A stretch of 64,000 nucleotides of DNA from Bacillus sp. B15-48 (lineage in GTDB: Bacteria > Bacillota > Bacilli > Bacillales > Cytobacillaceae): the NCBI RefSeq assembly GCF_016879755.1, contig NZ_WOFU01000004.1:496001-560000 (forward strand). The letters are read 5' to 3'. Position 1 is the stretch's first letter. The number at the start of each line of letters is the position of its first letter. Both the position numbers and the translations under genes were made by a program. Shown one piece after another: positions 17,241 to 26,529 of the stretch. A model generated the notes under the pieces. That model did not search any database, was not told the DNA's origin, and was given only the letters and a program-made list of their open reading frames with translations.

Positions 17241-18275
17241 TTATTTAATTGATATCGCAAGCCGCATCGCCATTCGTATTGGCAATGCTGGATTCGCCAA
17301 CTGATTTGCATCTCCAACTAAAAACAGTTCCTTATCAGGATAAAAAAAAGCAAATGAACCTGTTGAGCCCGAATGTCCAACTAACTCGCCTTTGCCCATA
17401 AAAAGCGTAGGAAGACCATTTAATGAGATTCGCATAAAGCCACCGCCATATTGAATTGGATACATGGAAGTTTGTAATTTTCTATATTTCTTCAGTTGGT
17501 GAAAAACATCTTTTTTAAACAAATTCCCTCCAAAGAAAGCTTTAATAAATATCATCAACTCACGAGCTGTGCTAATGACGCCACCACTAGCGCGACAACT
17601 TTTGATGAACTTCGGACGGGAAATAGCAGTTTCCCTATAATAAATACTGGGAACAACGTCATGCTCGCTTTTAGGTAAATATGTTTTCACAAGTCCTAAA
17701 GGTTCGAAGATCAAAGACTGGTATACATCTTCTAATGAGGAATCAGTAATGGTTTCAATTATCTCTCCGAGGAGATCAAAATTGACATCTGCATAATGAG
17801 CTCTTTTCATTGAGTCAGGTGCAAAGTGCGGTTTCAATTGTTTGGTCAGCGTTATCATTTCATCAAAAGTAAACTGCATATCCTCACCGAGGACACGTTT
17901 TTTAAGGCTATTTTTACCTTCTTCAAAGGCATCTGGTAGTCCGCTTGTTTGAGACAACAAATTATAGATGGTCAATTTCGAAGAATATTCCTGTCCCTTG
18001 TATATATGAAGTCTACTAAGTGTGCTGCTATCGAAGTATTCTGTTACCTCATCATCTAGTGACAGCTTCCCTTGCTCCCGTAAGATTAAAATACAAGCAG
18101 TGGTAAACAATTTTGTGATGCTTGCGATAAGCAACGGTGCGTCTACATCCTTGCCTCCATATTCATTTTTGTATGTAAAATCACCATTCGTGTTTTCGAC
18201 CAATAGCACGCACTCATGTATCTGCTTCGACTTTATCGTTTGGGTAAATAGTTTCTCAAATCTATTGATATCCAT
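17241..18275 (-). CDS. Serine hydrolase, beta-lactamase/penicillin-binding fold
   Basis: A protein of about 344 residues. SITK holds the nucleophilic Ser and Lys (S-x-x-K), YADVN stands at the Y-x-N position and HSGSTGSF at the K/H-T-G position. Proteins of this type are class C beta-lactamase relatives: esterases, peptidases or carboxypeptidases. I use the ATG at 18275 because an AAGGGGG site precedes it; the upstream ATG at 18338 directly abuts the previous stop and has no ribosome site. It follows another serine hydrolase, probably in one transcript. Broken pieces of a relative lie at 56380-56515 and 56770-56890. No signal peptide is seen. Confidence 0.8.
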   Translation of the reverse strand: MDINRFEKLFTQTIKSKQIHECVLLVENTNGDFTYKNEYGGKDVDAPLLIASITKLFTTACILILREQGKLSLDDEVTEYFDSSTLSRLHIYKGQEYSSKLTIYNLLSQTSGLPDAFEEGKNSLKKRVLGEDMQFTFDEMITLTKQLKPHFAPDSMKRAHYADVNFDLLGEIIETITDSSLEDVYQSLIFEPLGLVKTYLPKSEHDVVPSIYYRETAISRPKFIKSCRASGGVISTARELMIFIKAFFGGNLFKKDVFHQLKKYRKLQTSMYPIQYGGGFMRISLNGLPTLFMGKGELVGHSGSTGSFAFFYPDKELFLVGDANQLANPALPIRMAMRLAISIK

Positions 18276-18338
18276 CGTTTCCACAAACCCCCTTTTAGCG
18301 GAATTATTTTCACCTTCGTTTTTAATCGCAACAATCAT

Positions 18339-19418
18339 TCAGTTCAATTTATTTATACTATTTTTAAAAATGGATTCTGCAATATTCTCGTTTACTATTC
18401 CTGTAAGATTCAGTAGCATTTTAATTATTCGAATCATTTTTAATTGAATGGTTGAACAGATAACAATGCCAACTTGTTTTTCCTTTATAAAACCACAGTA
18501 TGTATGAAATCCCATCGTTGTCCCGCCGTGATGAATAATCGGATCGTCACTCCATTTTTTCTTCTCGATAAACCATCCGAGTCCCATATTCATATTTTTC
18601 GACCCTGTTTTGGCATGGACTTTGTGACATAGTTCAATTTCTTCTTTCAATGGACTTTCTTTAAGCCCCATTTGATGCTCTAGATAAACAAGCATATTGT
18701 TCATGGTGCTTTTTAATGCACCAGCACCATGAATGGCTGGTAATTCAATTGGAGGGATTCGAATCTCTTTCTTATTATAAGATTTAATATAACGCTGGTA
18801 TTGTTCTGGGGTTCCCTTGATAAAAGTATCATTCATCCCTAAAGGATTTAAAATTTCTGTTTTAATCGCTTCCTCATAAGTTAACCCTAAAATTTCAGCT
18901 AATATGTTTCCTAACAAACCAACACCTATATTTGAATAGCCCCATTTTTTGTCAATCTCTTTCTTTAAATCAAAATCAATAAAAAATTGGTGTAAATCTT
19001 CATGTGTAAAATATTTATACGGATTGCCTTTTTCATCTTTATGTTCTTTCATTCGTTGGCGAATTTTCCTCATATCTTCCCTCGGAAAACGAGAGCGATG
19101 TGTGGATAGATGACGAAATGTTACTTCTTTTCCATTATAGGATAATGCCTGTCGATACTCTGGCTTATATGACGATATTGTTTCATCTAAAGCAATGGTA
19201 TTATTTAAGACTAATTTTGATAATAGTAAACTCGTAAATGTTTTTGTTGTTGAGCCTATTTCAAAGACATAATCGCCTATCTCTACATCCCCATTATCAT
19301 CATAAATAGTCCCTGTAATCAATTTCTCCTTTTTTGTAACTACACCAAGAACGATACTTGCTTTTTTAGCGTTATTTATTTCTCTATTTAACAACGTTTC
19401 CGTTTCCTTATCAATCAA
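18339..19418 (-). CDS. Serine hydrolase, beta-lactamase family
   Basis: A 359-residue class C beta-lactamase-like protein: STTK (catalytic Ser/Lys), KKWGYSNIGVGLLGN (Y-x-N) and HHGGTTMGFHTY (H-x-G). The start is a TTG 6 bases after GGGGG. It lacks a signal peptide, so it would be cytoplasmic, unlike secreted beta-lactamases. The sequence clearly resembles the paralogue at 28651-29700 (same order of motifs, KSTMNNMLVYLE against KSTLNDMLTFLE). Its stop abuts the next hydrolase. The substrate is unknown. Confidence 0.85.
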   Translation of the reverse strand: MIDKETETLLNREINNAKKASIVLGVVTKKEKLITGTIYDDNGDVEIGDYVFEIGSTTKTFTSLLLSKLVLNNTIALDETISSYKPEYRQALSYNGKEVTFRHLSTHRSRFPREDMRKIRQRMKEHKDEKGNPYKYFTHEDLHQFFIDFDLKKEIDKKWGYSNIGVGLLGNILAEILGLTYEEAIKTEILNPLGMNDTFIKGTPEQYQRYIKSYNKKEIRIPPIELPAIHGAGALKSTMNNMLVYLEHQMGLKESPLKEEIELCHKVHAKTGSKNMNMGLGWFIEKKKWSDDPIIHHGGTTMGFHTYCGFIKEKQVGIVICSTIQLKMIRIIKMLLNLTGIVNENIAESIFKNSINKLN

Positions 19419-19566
19419 ACGAATCCCCCGTTCAAAAATTTAATCGATTTTTCATAAATTATATATATCTCTTTTACTAAGTAAATATCTCTAATATATA
19501 TACGTTTAAATTGAAAAGTGGGTTTCATTAATGTAAATATTTAACATTTTGCGCTAAAATGCAAAA

Positions 19567-19596
19567 CGAGCGCCAATTCCTCAAGAATGGCGCTCG
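19567..19596 (-). terminator. Hairpin, terminator-like
   Basis: CGAGCGCCA and TGGCGCTCG form a 9-bp stem, followed on the plus strand by AGCTTTTATG. Similar GCGCC hairpins recur at 38484-38506 and 44809-44835. On the minus strand it would lie upstream of the hydrolase pair, so its direction is uncertain. Confidence 0.5.
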
Positions 19597-19688
19597 AGCT
19601 TTTATGTTGCCTTTTTGAAGAAAAGTTACCCGTCACAGTATAATGTGTTAATCTAGATCACATTGGAAGTAGGTCATACGAAATAACA

Positions 19689-19790
19689 AGGGGACGGACC
19701 ATCTGCTTCTTTTGGAAGCACAAGGTACGTCCCCATGCTTCAGAGAAACACCAGAACCGTCCCGGTGTTTCTACCGGTGTTTCTATCCAT
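19689..19790. repeat. REP-like palindromic repeat
   Basis: GGGGACGGACC and GGTACGTCCCC form the outer inverted arms around CTTCTTTTGGAAG. A second block with CAGAACCGTCCCGGTGTTTC follows. The same GGGACG(G/T).. palindrome recurs near 42030, 50456, 51539-51718, 56301 and 56692. Such repeats are typical REP sequences, often mobilised by RAYT transposases; none is in the window. Confidence 0.7.
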
Positions 19791-19807
19791 TTTCGTGGCA
19801 ATAAAAA

Positions 19808-19844
19808 GGCTTGTCCACACCCCAATATGAGGCATGAACAAGCC
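19808..19844 (-). terminator. Terminator of the homogentisate operon
   Basis: On the minus strand GGCTTGTTC and GACAAGCC pair and are followed by TTTTTATTG, 8 bp after the stop of the transporter gene. Confidence 0.8.
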
Positions 19845-19852
19845 ATTGTTTT

Positions 19853-21199
19853 TTAAACAATTTCGTCTTTTTTATTAGGCATAAATGCAATAGATATCGT
19901 GGCGATGATTCCCGCTATAACAAATGTATAGAAACTCCACAGTAAATCAACATTCATCGTCAGTAAAACTCCCACTAAGATTGGTCCGGAAATGGCGCCA
20001 ATTCGCCCAACTCCTAGTCCCCAGCCAAGTGCCGTTGCTCGGATTGTTGACGGGAAGTACTTAGTAACAAAGGCATTTAAAATCTGTGTACTTCCGACAG
20101 ATCCAAACCCTGCAATCCCTACAAGGATATAAGTAATGATAATTGGCGGAGAACCAAGTGTCAGCAGCAATGCACTTACAGACGCTGCAAAGTAAGAAAC
20201 AATTAAAACTCTCTTTGAGCCAAACTTATCCGCAATCACACTTCCTAATAATGCACCAAGACCAGCGGTGAGGCTCATCACCAATAAGAATGAAAGACTG
20301 GAATTGAGTGAATGTCCCATCTGTGTCATAATTTGCGGCAGCCATGTATTTAACCCATAGACTAAATAGAATCCCATAATATAGGTTAGCCATAGAAATA
20401 GGATCGGTCGCAAATATTCTTTTGAAAACATCTCCTTGATTGAATTCTTTCCCTTTTTCTGCACTTGCTTCGGTTGATCTTCCTCTTCTTTTTCTTCAAA
20501 CAATGCGATATCCATATTGTATTTATGACAAATGGCCTCTGCTTCCGCCCTTCGATTTCGACTCAAAAGGAAATTAACAGATTCAGGTAAATACTTAATC
20601 ATCACTGGAATGAGTAGTAACGGAAGTGCTCCAATCCAAAACATCCCTCGCCAGCCAATCGCATCTAAAAAGAAAATCGCTAAGATTGCACCTAACACCG
20701 TTCCAAATGAATACCCTGAAAACATCAGTGAAAAATTGAATGAACGGCGATGTTTTGGTGAATATTCAACCGATAATGCGGCGGCAGTTGGAATCACTCC
20801 TCCTAAACCGATTCCGCCAATGAATCGAAACAAGCCAAACATTTCAGGCGTCGTAGCCACAGCGCAAAGAATCATCGTGATTGAGAAGAGAGCAACACAA
20901 TAAACCAATGTCCATTTCCTACCAACACGATCCGTCAATGTTCCTACAAAAATCGCACCGAACATCATTCCAAATAATGCATAACTTCCAATCGTTCCAG
21001 CTTGGGCAGCTGTTAAGCCCCATGGCTGGTAGTTTAATAGATTAGGAAGAACGGCTCCATAAATCCCTAAATCATACCCATCCGCTAAAATACAAACAAA
21101 ACAAATAAACAACACAAAATACGTTAAATGACGTGGAACCCCAGTATTCACAGGCACTGCCTCTGTATTTTGAGGTGTGTTTCTAGCTACTTGACCCAT
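19853..21199 (-). CDS. Aromatic acid:H+ symporter-type MFS transporter (AAHS family)
   Basis: A 448-residue, 12-segment MFS protein. DGYDLGIYGAVLPNL in helix 1 is the D-x-x-D/E motif of aromatic acid transporters such as PcaK and BenK, and GTLTDRVGRKWTLV is the signature loop after helix 2. A long charged loop near residues 215-250 divides the halves. It imports an acidic aromatic compound with protons. As last gene of the homogentisate group (151 bp after hmgA), the cargo is probably homogentisate or a hydroxyphenyl acid; that is inference from context. Confidence 0.85.
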   Translation of the reverse strand: MGQVARNTPQNTEAVPVNTGVPRHLTYFVLFICFVCILADGYDLGIYGAVLPNLLNYQPWGLTAAQAGTIGSYALFGMMFGAIFVGTLTDRVGRKWTLVYCVALFSITMILCAVATTPEMFGLFRFIGGIGLGGVIPTAAALSVEYSPKHRRSFNFSLMFSGYSFGTVLGAILAIFFLDAIGWRGMFWIGALPLLLIPVMIKYLPESVNFLLSRNRRAEAEAICHKYNMDIALFEEKEEEDQPKQVQKKGKNSIKEMFSKEYLRPILFLWLTYIMGFYLVYGLNTWLPQIMTQMGHSLNSSLSFLLVMSLTAGLGALLGSVIADKFGSKRVLIVSYFAASVSALLLTLGSPPIIITYILVGIAGFGSVGSTQILNAFVTKYFPSTIRATALGWGLGVGRIGAISGPILVGVLLTMNVDLLWSFYTFVIAGIIATISIAFMPNKKDEIV

Positions 21200-21349
21200 C
21201 CGATTTCACTCCTTTAATTAGGCGGTTAAAATGTGTTAATGAATCAATCCCATTTGAGCTTTCCTCCACTTTTTTATGAAGGACCTCATTTTAGCTGCAT
21301 AGGGGGTTCCATGATTGGCTTTTCACCCTAAACAGAATCTATAATGTGA

Positions 21350-22513
21350 TTACTTCTTTTCAATCCAGCTATATTGATAGTCTTGATCTTCAAAACGCTG
21401 AGCTTTCTCAACGACTTTTAAAGGTCTAAATGTATCGATCATCACTGCTAATTCAAGCGTTTCTTTCTTCCCGATGCTGTCTTCAATTTTCCCAGGGTGC
21501 GGTCCATGTGGAATCCCTAACGGATGCAGCGTAATGGATTCTTCTTTCACCCCTTTACGACTCATAAAGTTTCCTTCCACATAGTACAAGACTTCATCAC
21601 TATCAACATTGCTGTGATAGTAAGGCGCTGGAATCGCTTCTGGATGATAATCATACAGACGCGGTACAAAGGAACATATGACGAAATTATTTCCTTCAAA
21701 CGTTTGGTGAACCGGAGGCGGCTGATGGATTCTGCCTGTAATTGGTTCGAAATCAGCGATATTAAAAATCCATGGATACAAATATCCGTCCCAGCCTTCA
21801 ACATCAAGCGGATGTTGTTTAAAGTAATGAGCATGCAGCGCGCCCCTTGTTTTTGTCAGTACTTTAAAATCTCCTTCTTCTGTGCGCGTATTTAACGCTA
21901 CTGGTCCACGGAAATCACGTTCACAGAATGGGCTATGCTCTAGGAACTGACCCATTTCATTGCGGTAGCGTTTTGGTGTCGTGATCCAGCTTGTTGTTTC
22001 GACCACAAGAAACTTAGAAGGTCCTTCATTTGGATTGACACGGTAAATCGTGCCGACTGGCATGACAATATAATCACCAGGTCTATATTTGAGCGTACCA
22101 AAGCTCGTTTCAACTTCTCCTGTACCATGGTGAACAAATAATAGTTCATCTCCATCGGCATTACGGTAGAAGTAATCCATTGATTTCGTTGGATTCGTTA
22201 CTCCAATGGTTAAATCTTCATTTCCAAGGACATATTGCCTGTCCAATACTGCATCTTGCGGTTCTTGACTGACTGAATCGGTAAAGAAATGTCTTGGACG
22301 AAGAGCACTTTGTTCCTCATAGCCTATTTCCGCTTCCCCAAGAAACTCTGACTTATAAAAAGCAGTTGGCGGATTATGATGGTAAAGAATCGATTGAATG
22401 CCTGAGAATCCTTTCGTCCCCATCACTTGTTCGCGAAATAAAGAATCATCTTCTTTTCTAAATACAACATGTCTTTTCTTAGGGATTCTTCCCATTTGAC
22501 GATAAAACGACAT
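21350..22513 (-). CDS. hmgA: Homogentisate 1,2-dioxygenase
   Basis: A 387-residue cupin-fold dioxygenase. YYHSNVDSDEVLYYVEGNF contains the His and Glu ligands of the iron, and IPHGPHPG holds the last His. It opens the ring of homogentisate with O2 to give maleylacetoacetate, the central step of tyrosine and phenylacetate-type catabolism. It is a little shorter than the 430-440 residue Pseudomonas and human forms, as in other Bacillus members. It lies 22 bp after the fumarylacetoacetase gene in one transcript. 4-hydroxyphenylpyruvate dioxygenase is not in the window. Confidence 0.93.
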   Translation of the reverse strand: MSFYRQMGRIPKKRHVVFRKEDDSLFREQVMGTKGFSGIQSILYHHNPPTAFYKSEFLGEAEIGYEEQSALRPRHFFTDSVSQEPQDAVLDRQYVLGNEDLTIGVTNPTKSMDYFYRNADGDELLFVHHGTGEVETSFGTLKYRPGDYIVMPVGTIYRVNPNEGPSKFLVVETTSWITTPKRYRNEMGQFLEHSPFCERDFRGPVALNTRTEEGDFKVLTKTRGALHAHYFKQHPLDVEGWDGYLYPWIFNIADFEPITGRIHQPPPVHQTFEGNNFVICSFVPRLYDYHPEAIPAPYYHSNVDSDEVLYYVEGNFMSRKGVKEESITLHPLGIPHGPHPGKIEDSIGKKETLELAVMIDTFRPLKVVEKAQRFEDQDYQYSWIEKK

Positions 22514-22535
22514 TTATTTACCCTCCCTTGAGAAG

Positions 22536-23837
22536 TTATTTTTGATTAGTAAGTACTTTTTTTGAAAATACTTCGTTGATGTCATGTGCAGGTAAAATTT
22601 TCCCTGCCACTTCGCCAAAGCCTACACGGTACCCTTCCCCTTGGCACCAGCCAGTCATGGTCAACTCATCGCCGTCTTCGAGCCATTCTCTTTGTTCATT
22701 TTCACCGAGAGAAATCGGCTCAGCTCCGCGCCAAGTCAACTCTAATAAACTACCGCGAGCATTCTTTTCTTCCCCGCTGATCGTACCGCTTCCCAGTAAA
22801 TCCCCCGTATTTAAATCACAGCCGCCAATCGTATGATGCGCAACCATCTGTGCTGGGCTCCAATAGAGATAGCGGTGATTGCTTTTGCTAATCGTTTGAC
22901 GTTCCTTTTGGTTTTCACCTTTTAAAAGAACTTCCAGTTCAATATCAAATGAACCTTCACCTTCTTGATCAAGATAAGCAAGTGGTTTCGGATCTTGTTT
23001 AGGTCCGGCTACCCGGAAAGGCTCCAAAGCTTCCATCGGAACAATCCACGGGGCAATGGATGTTGAAAAGTTTTTCGCTAAGAAAGGTCCAAGCGGCACA
23101 TATTCCCAAGCTTGGATATCACGCGCACTCCAGTCATTCAATAAAACCATTCCAAAGATATGTTCTTCCGCATTTTCAATCGTAATGGGATCTCCTAATT
23201 TATTTCCGGTCCCGATGATATAGCCCATTTCTAATTCAAAATCAAGCTGGCGGCATGGACCAAAAATAGGAGAATCGGCATCCTTTGGTTTCTGTTGGCC
23301 AACAGGACGTCTCACATCTATACGACTAAGCACAACCGAACTCGCACGGCCATGATAACCAACTGGCAAATGAGTCCAGTTTGGCATTAACGCATTTTCT
23401 TTCCCACGGAACATAATCCCGACATTTGTGGCATGCTCTTTTGAAGCATAAAAATCAGTATAGTCGCCAATTTTTATCGGCATGTGCATGGTGATTTCAC
23501 TTTGTGGAATCAACGCATTTTTGCGAAGTTCTTCGTTATCTCTTAAAACTGGATTGTCAGCAGAAAGGACCTCTTGCAGCTTTGTTCTGACAGCACTCCA
23601 TGCTTCTTTGCCAAGTCCCATAAAGTCATTTAAATATGGGCGATTAAAAACAGGTTGATCTGTTTTTATGATTTCTTTAAAAAAGCCTTCGTTTTCTAAA
23701 ACCGCCATATCGAGGACGTACTCACCTATCGCCACGCCAACACGCGCTGCTTTATCTTGCTTTGCACTAAAAACACCATATGGAAGATTTTGAATTGGAA
23801 AATGACACGTCTCACTTACTTCGATAAAAGATTTCAT
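22536..23837 (-). CDS. fahA: Fumarylacetoacetase
   Basis: A 433-residue fumarylacetoacetate hydrolase. YTDFYASKEHATNVGIMFRG carries the active-site His and metal ligand region. ELEMGYIIGTGN, LNDWSARDIQAWEYVPLGP and GGCDLNTGDLLGSGTISG are the well-known fumarylacetoacetase blocks. It splits fumarylacetoacetate into fumarate and acetoacetate, the last step of the homogentisate path. No maleylacetoacetate isomerase gene is nearby. Its start overlaps the stop of the gene before it by 4 bases, so translation is coupled. Confidence 0.95.
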   Translation of the reverse strand: MKSFIEVSETCHFPIQNLPYGVFSAKQDKAARVGVAIGEYVLDMAVLENEGFFKEIIKTDQPVFNRPYLNDFMGLGKEAWSAVRTKLQEVLSADNPVLRDNEELRKNALIPQSEITMHMPIKIGDYTDFYASKEHATNVGIMFRGKENALMPNWTHLPVGYHGRASSVVLSRIDVRRPVGQQKPKDADSPIFGPCRQLDFELEMGYIIGTGNKLGDPITIENAEEHIFGMVLLNDWSARDIQAWEYVPLGPFLAKNFSTSIAPWIVPMEALEPFRVAGPKQDPKPLAYLDQEGEGSFDIELEVLLKGENQKERQTISKSNHRYLYWSPAQMVAHHTIGGCDLNTGDLLGSGTISGEEKNARGSLLELTWRGAEPISLGENEQREWLEDGDELTMTGWCQGEGYRVGFGEVAGKILPAHDINEVFSKKVLTNQK

Positions 23838-24796
23838 ATTGTTACCTCCTGTTGTCCACTCAGTTCACGCAATTCATCCTTAGGTTCATCAAAGCTGCAG
23901 CTTCCAAACGAACATAGAGAATTTCGAAGTCGCGTAATTTGTTTAGGGGAAAGAACCAATTTTCCCCATCCTAATGAATCACCGGTTATTTTAAAATGGG
24001 ACGGATCCTCGTCTATAAGAATCGCTTTGATCATGGTTTCATTTAACTTCAATTCATAGGCAAGCATTCCAGCTAAAAATACATTTAAAAATCCATGCAT
24101 CTTGGCGTTCACTTCATCCCGATTCATTCGTACTGGATGGTGCAAACCGGCGGTAAATTTCATCGCGAGTTTGCGGTCACGGCATTCGGAAATCGCAAAG
24201 GCCAATCTGTCTGGTTCTGGAATCAACTCTGCCTTCACTCCGCCTGTTCGCCATTTCGCGCCGAAATTTTCTCTATTTTCAGAATTAAAATGAGCGATTG
24301 CATCCAAAGAATCGGTTACATATTTTCTCCAGTCCTCATCCTCTTTTAATAGATGGATTTCACAGAAAACGTTAACGCTTAATTCATTCGTTATTGCGGC
24401 AATTTTATGTAGAAATTCTTTTGTTGGAGTCGCTTGCGGCAAATGTAGTTCCAGAGCATCAATATGAACCCAATCACGATACATATGTTGATAAGAAGTA
24501 ATTTGCTTAACATCCTCTTCCAATTGTGAAAGGAATTCTTTCTCACTTTGCTCTTTGCTCCCTACAATCGATAGTTTCAGCGGACGTTTCCCCTTAAATA
24601 ACTGCTCATATTCTCTAATTTCTAATAATTTTGAAATCGGTAAAACAAAAGGACCTAACATCCAAGCATCTTGACTATTATTATAAGCAGCATAATTTTT
24701 TATTGCCTGTGTTAATGGCAGTTTCGCAGGGGGAAAAAGCCCAGCATAATCGATTAAACCATGAAGAAAGGCCTGTAGACTAGAACGATTTTCCAC
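23834..24796 (-). CDS. Conserved protein of unknown function in the homogentisate operon
   Basis: A 320-residue soluble protein. Segments that look conserved are LIDYAGLFPPA near residue 15, VFCEIHLL near 153, KFTAGLHHPVR near 224 and KMHGFLNVFLAGMLA near 242. Near the end comes SFGSCSFDEPKDEL. The alternating strand and helix pattern and the His-rich segment suggest a barrel-type enzyme, but I cannot name the family. It is the first gene of the operon and overlaps the fumarylacetoacetase start by 4 bases, so it probably works in the same pathway, perhaps as the missing isomerase or an accessory step. That role is a guess from context. Confidence 0.75.
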   Translation of the reverse strand: MENRSSLQAFLHGLIDYAGLFPPAKLPLTQAIKNYAAYNNSQDAWMLGPFVLPISKLLEIREYEQLFKGKRPLKLSIVGSKEQSEKEFLSQLEEDVKQITSYQHMYRDWVHIDALELHLPQATPTKEFLHKIAAITNELSVNVFCEIHLLKEDEDWRKYVTDSLDAIAHFNSENRENFGAKWRTGGVKAELIPEPDRLAFAISECRDRKLAMKFTAGLHHPVRMNRDEVNAKMHGFLNVFLAGMLAYELKLNETMIKAILIDEDPSHFKITGDSLGWGKLVLSPKQITRLRNSLCSFGSCSFDEPKDELRELSGQQEVTI

Positions 24797-24895
24797 TTGT
24801 TATCCCATCCTTTATCAAAAACCATTGTATTGCTGATTCATCCGCTCCTTAATCAATCAGAGAAGTTTGGTAGATAAGGAAACGGATGAAGAAAA

Positions 24896-25444
24896 TTAAT
24901 AAACAACAACCGCATGCAAGCTTTTTTGCAAATGAACGAGTTCATCCGCTAGATTTTGAATCCGTTCGATGATTTCTTCATCAACGATTTCATTGTTGTG
25001 ATTATAGTGATCGCTATGAGCATAGACATAGCTCGGGGCAAGATAGGCCCTGAAATATGACATAATCGGCTTTAATTGATTTTCAATCATCAAATAATGT
25101 TGATAGGTCCCACCACTCGCTGCAAATCCCATCACTTTATTGCGAAAAGTCTCTGGCGGAATTAAATCGATTAAATTCTTTAATGGTGCAGGAATGGAAC
25201 AATTGAAAACGGGCGTTCCAAAGAGAAAAAAGTCTGCATCCATTACTGTAGAGATTGCTTTTCTCGTATCCTCGTTGTATTCTTCCAAACTTCTGCCATC
25301 ACAGAATTGAAGATCATAGTCGCGTAAATCTAGCATTTCTACTTCGACTTCAGGATACTTGAGTGAAACTTCATAGAGAATTTTCCGCACTAATATTGAA
25401 GGTTTTGCTCCTATAATGGTTCCTGATATACCAAGAAGTTTCAT
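24896..25444 (-). CDS. NAD(P)H-dependent FMN reductase
   Basis: A 182-residue flavodoxin-like protein. LLGISGTIIGAKPS is the FMN phosphate loop at the N-terminus, and FGTPVFNCSIPAPLKNLID is the signature of NADPH-dependent FMN reductases (SsuE/MsuE type). It would pass FMNH2 to the flavin monooxygenase encoded just upstream in the same transcript (33 bp apart). The length is normal. The start has a GGAGGCTAAGG ribosome site. Confidence 0.88.
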   Translation of the reverse strand: MKLLGISGTIIGAKPSILVRKILYEVSLKYPEVEVEMLDLRDYDLQFCDGRSLEEYNEDTRKAISTVMDADFFLFGTPVFNCSIPAPLKNLIDLIPPETFRNKVMGFAASGGTYQHYLMIENQLKPIMSYFRAYLAPSYVYAHSDHYNHNNEIVDEEIIERIQNLADELVHLQKSLHAVVVY

Positions 25445-25477
25445 CGCCTTAGCCTCCTCCGAATGTTCTTCCCTGTT

Positions 25478-26494
25478 TTACCCTAGAACAGCTTCTTTTT
25501 TGAATGCTGGCATGACTTTTTTTGCGACTAATTCCATCGACTGCACTACTTTTTCATGAGGCAATCCACCATAGTTCATCAGCAGCATCACTTCGTCACA
25601 ACCAGCGTCCTCGTACTCTTTTAACATTTCAATGACATCTTGAGGGCTTCCGATTAATACTTGGCCGCGATCTCTTAAGTCTTCATACTTTGCACTCTTA
25701 CCGTACATGCGTGTATCCAAGTACAAATCAAGATGCGGTTTTGCGATTTCAATCGCTTCTTCTCTCGTTTCTGCCACATATGCATGCAGTGCGAGCGGAG
25801 TATGAATTTTCGACTCATCATGGCCAGCTTCACGGTATGTTTTCTTGTAGTTGTCAATAATGTCTTTTAATTGTGGAACTGAATTACAAGCCACATATGG
25901 AACACCACTAATGTTATAGCCCATCTCCCCAACATGCTGCGCACCGTTATGGCTCAATGTTCCAATCCAGATTGGCATTTCTTTTTGTTTCGGAGTCACT
26001 TCTAGTTTAATATCTTTATACTGATAGTAGTCTCCATCATGAGAGAACTTCTCACCTGTCCAAGCTTTTTTAATCACCGCAAGTGAATCATTGAACCGTA
26101 ATGCTTTATCTTTTCCGTCTACATTGAATCCAGCGAATTCATGTGGCAGGTAGCCGCTTCCAAGACCTAAGTTAATGCGTCCGCCACTTAAAACATCGAG
26201 GAGTGCATAATCTTCTGCTACTTGAATCGGATTTTTAAACGGCAAGGTAACGATTGCTGTACCTAATCGAATGTTTTTTGTACGCTCAGCCGCAACAGCT
26301 AAAAACGTTTGTGGAGTCGTCATGATTCCATACTCACTAAAATGATGCTCTGCGAACCATGCAGCTTTATATCCTAACTCATCAGCAACAACCGTTTGTT
26401 CTAATACTTCTTGTAATAGTTGTTCTGGTGTCCGCGTGAATGATTCCTTTTGATTTTTGTAATTGTCAAAAACTGTGAATAAACTAAATTCCAT
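25478..26494 (-). CDS. LLM-class flavin-dependent monooxygenase
   Basis: A bacterial luciferase-like TIM barrel of 338 residues. FAEHHFSEYGIMTTPQTFLA, RTKNIRLGTAIVTLPFKNP, DVLSGGRINLGLGSGY and WIGTLSHNGAQHVGEMGYNI are standard blocks. I take the ATG at 26494 (MEFSLFTVFDNYKNQ), 7 bases after a GGGGG site; the frame's first ATG at 26530 lies inside the terminator of the leader. FMNH2 from the reductase of the next gene and O2 would oxidise an unknown organic substrate. Its leader is shared with the acyl-CoA operon at 11.3 kb. Confidence 0.88.
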   Translation of the reverse strand: MEFSLFTVFDNYKNQKESFTRTPEQLLQEVLEQTVVADELGYKAAWFAEHHFSEYGIMTTPQTFLAVAAERTKNIRLGTAIVTLPFKNPIQVAEDYALLDVLSGGRINLGLGSGYLPHEFAGFNVDGKDKALRFNDSLAVIKKAWTGEKFSHDGDYYQYKDIKLEVTPKQKEMPIWIGTLSHNGAQHVGEMGYNISGVPYVACNSVPQLKDIIDNYKKTYREAGHDESKIHTPLALHAYVAETREEAIEIAKPHLDLYLDTRMYGKSAKYEDLRDRGQVLIGSPQDVIEMLKEYEDAGCDEVMLLMNYGGLPHEKVVQSMELVAKKVMPAFKKEAVLG

Positions 26495-26529
26495 TTGAAA
26501 AACCCCCATATAGTTGAAATTTTCCAACA

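Noticed and set aside
22576-22836. Plus-strand frames inside hmgA, fahA and other long genes.
   Set aside because: They are shadows of strong minus-strand genes with clear family motifs.
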